Origin: RGIG5472 sp051867615
GTDB taxonomy: Bacteria; Bacillota; Clostridia; Oscillospirales; Oscillospiraceae
DNA: 20,938 nt
Direction of reading: 5' to 3'
NCBI GenBank assembly: GCA_051867615.1
Contig: JBJDYU010000010.1
Location: forward strand, 1-20,938
The first letter of the stretch is position 1; every line of letters begins with the position of its first letter. Made by a program: the position numbers and the translations under genes. A model generated the notes under the pieces. That model searched no databases, had not been told where the DNA came from, and saw only the letters and a program-made list of their open reading frames with translations. Shown here piece by piece: positions 19,738-20,938 of the stretch.

Positions 19738-20382
19738 ATGTATTATCTCTTTGATCTGGACGGCACCATCACCGACTCCAACGGCATCTGGGTGGAGGTG
19801 GACACCGTCTTTCTCGCCCGGCGCGGCCTGCCTTACACGGAGGAATACGCCGAAGCCGTGGCCCACAGCATCTTTCCCATCGCGGCAAAGTTCACGAAGG
19901 ACTACTGCGGCATCCCCGACTCGGAGGAGGAGATCATGGCGGAGTGGATGGCCCTCGCGGGGGACCGCTACTCCAAGACCGTGGCGCTGAAGCCCTTCGC
20001 CCGGGAATTTCTCGAGCAGTGCCGCGCCCGGGGCGTACCCATGTCCCTCGTCACCGCCTGCGTGCCGGAACACTGCCGCGCCGCTCTGCAGCGGCATGAC
20101 CTCGCAGGGTACTTCGAGCATCTGATCTTCGCGCAGGAGCTTGGGATAGAAAAAGCCGATCCGCGCTTTTACCGGGAAACGGCGAAGCGCTGCGGCGCGG
20201 CTCCTGCGGACTGCGTGCTGTTCGACGATTCCATCCGCTCCTGCCGCAGCGCCATGACCGCCGGGATGCGGGCCGTGGGCGTTTACGACGATCTGTTCCG
20301 GCAGGACGAGACGGCGATGCGGGAGCTTTGCAGCCGGTATATCACGAGCTTTCAGGAGCTGCTGGCGGCGGAGGAGAAATAA
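19738..20382 (+). CDS. HAD-family hydrolase (phosphoglycolate/beta-PGM-like phosphatase)
   Basis: The ATG at 19738 follows GAAAGGG, 14 bases after the glycosylase stop. The 214 residues contain HAD motif I FDLDGTITDSNG (nucleophile Asp6, acid Asp8), a helical cap (~15-80), motif II SLVTAC (~103-108), motif III Lys in GIEKADPRFY (~139-148), and motif IV LFDDSIRSC (~161-169). It is therefore a probably active phosphatase with a C1 cap, of the subgroup acting on small sugar or nucleotide phosphates. Substrate unknown. Context with a base-excision enzyme could suggest removal of phosphoglycolate from damaged DNA ends, but that is speculation. Confidence 0.9.
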   Translation: MYYLFDLDGTITDSNGIWVEVDTVFLARRGLPYTEEYAEAVAHSIFPIAAKFTKDYCGIPDSEEEIMAEWMALAGDRYSKTVALKPFAREFLEQCRARGVPMSLVTACVPEHCRAALQRHDLAGYFEHLIFAQELGIEKADPRFYRETAKRCGAAPADCVLFDDSIRSCRSAMTAGMRAVGVYDDLFRQDETAMRELCSRYITSFQELLAAEEK

Positions 20383-20383
20383 T

Positions 20384-20851
20384 TTGCTGAAGCTGTATAA
20401 ACCCGAACCGGGAGATCTGGACTACCGCCGGTCCCTGCTCGCGGACAGGGACACGATGGCCTATAACGAGCAGTGGGGCGGCGCCATCGATTTTCCGGAA
20501 GAAAAGTGGGAAACCTGGTACAAAAGATGGGTACTGTCCGACGAGAGTCAGCGTTACTATCGCTATCTGTATTCCGAAGATGCCGGAAGCTTTGTGGGTG
20601 AAGCTGCCTATCATTTTGATGCGGACTATCAGGCACATCTCATCAGCATCATTATCGAAGCGGCACACCGGGGAAAGGGATACGGCAAAGAAGGGCTTTT
20701 GCTGCTGATCGACGCCGCGAAGCAAAACGGCGTCACCAGACTTTGCGATGACATAGCCATAGACAATCCCGGTGTTTCGCTGTTTTTCAGCGCAGGTTTT
20801 ACCGAAGCATGGAGAAATGACCACTGCATCATGGTAGAGCTCGTTTTGTAA
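20384..20851 (+). CDS. GNAT-family N-acetyltransferase
   Basis: The likely start is TTG at 20384, one base after the HAD stop, with GAGGAG inside the end of the HAD gene; no ATG lies closer than residue 25. The 155 residues follow the Gcn5-related pattern: early helices (DLDYRRSLLADRDTM), strand with YLYSEDAGSFVGEAAYHF, the acetyl-CoA loop IIIEAAHRGKGYGKEGLLLLI (~89-109, R-G-K-G-Y-G), and late DDIAIDNPGVSLFFSAGFTEAW (~122-143). Substrate unknown. GC falls towards the 3' end compared with the two genes before it, so it may be a later addition to the operon. Confidence 0.88.
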   Translation: MLKLYKPEPGDLDYRRSLLADRDTMAYNEQWGGAIDFPEEKWETWYKRWVLSDESQRYYRYLYSEDAGSFVGEAAYHFDADYQAHLISIIIEAAHRGKGYGKEGLLLLIDAAKQNGVTRLCDDIAIDNPGVSLFFSAGFTEAWRNDHCIMVELVL

Positions 20852-20859
20852 AAAACAAA

Positions 20860-20888
20860 GAGAGAAGTCAGGTGAACTGACTTCTCTC
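20860..20888 (+). repeat. 11-bp inverted repeat after the acetyltransferase gene
   Basis: GAGAGAAGTCA (20860-20870) pairs with TGACTTCTCTC (20878-20888) around a seven-base loop. It has no T-run and stands just before the terminator, so it may stabilise the 3' end of the transcript. Confidence 0.5.
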
Positions 20889-20902
20889 AGCTTGTCGAAA
20901 AA

Positions 20903-20927
20903 GTCCAGCTTTTTGCTGGGCTTTTTT
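20903..20927 (+). terminator. Terminator of the glycosylase-HAD-GNAT operon
   Basis: GTCCAGC (20903-20909) pairs with GCTGGGC (20915-20921) around a T5 loop, followed by six T (20922-20927). It is a compact intrinsic terminator on the plus strand. Confidence 0.8.
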
Positions 20928-20938
20928 GCTTATATGAG

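Noticed and set aside
20891..20938. Start of a further gene at the right edge
   Set aside because: The sequence is the terminator of the preceding operon; the last bases hold no supported reading frame.

Overview
The window looks like a chromosomal segment of a GC-rich, endospore-forming gut Firmicute, probably a member of Oscillospirales (Clostridia). The signs are many genes on the minus strand, Shine-Dalgarno sites of the GGAGG type, a spoIIR/spoVM/sipL/spoIVA sporulation cluster, sigma-E style promoters, and close operon packing. The species cannot be named from the sequence alone.

Layout. (1) Positions 1-2530 are AT-richer than the rest and look like accessory DNA. They hold a broken anion-permease start at the left edge, a decayed small ORF, a 44-codon SHOCT-like gene of the kind found beside serine recombinases, and a CaCA-family cation exchanger behind a convincing yybP-ykoY (Mn2+) riboswitch with a terminator. 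(2) At about 2528 this DNA joins the coding sequence of spoIVA, whose conserved C-terminal region is missing and replaced by an unrelated tail. (3) Positions 2530-6445 form a sporulation block on the minus strand: spoIIR, a 49-residue membrane protein, a 24-residue spoVM, sipL and the truncated spoIVA. SpoVM, SipL and SpoIVA together build the coat basement layer. sipL and spoIVA each have a clear sigma-E promoter. (4) Next come ispE, a membrane protein of unknown function, a DUF1015 protein and a DUF378 protein, followed by a 259-bp palindromic MITE-like element that abuts the DUF378 stop codon.

(5) Positions 10398-15013 hold mltG, a U32-family tRNA hydroxylation protein (trhP), mrnC and rqcH, covering cell-wall, tRNA-modification, rRNA-processing and ribosome-rescue functions. 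A tiny cysteine-rich membrane protein is divergent from mltG and has a sigma-K-like promoter. (6) Positions 15337-19005 hold tmk and a TagA-type glycosyltransferase with a strong sigma-A promoter, a Nudix hydrolase and GyrI-like pair, and an EamA transporter. (7) A plus-strand operon closes the window: 3-methyladenine DNA glycosylase, HAD phosphatase and a GNAT acetyltransferase, ending in a terminator.

The most interesting point is the interrupted spoIVA beside apparently intact spoVM and sipL. This is either a sporulation-defective lineage, an excisable (skin-like) element whose other end lies to the left of the window, or an assembly join. Next in interest are the Mn2+-riboswitch/CaCA pairing, the unannotated spoVM, the cysteine-rich candidate spore protein and the MITE-like element.
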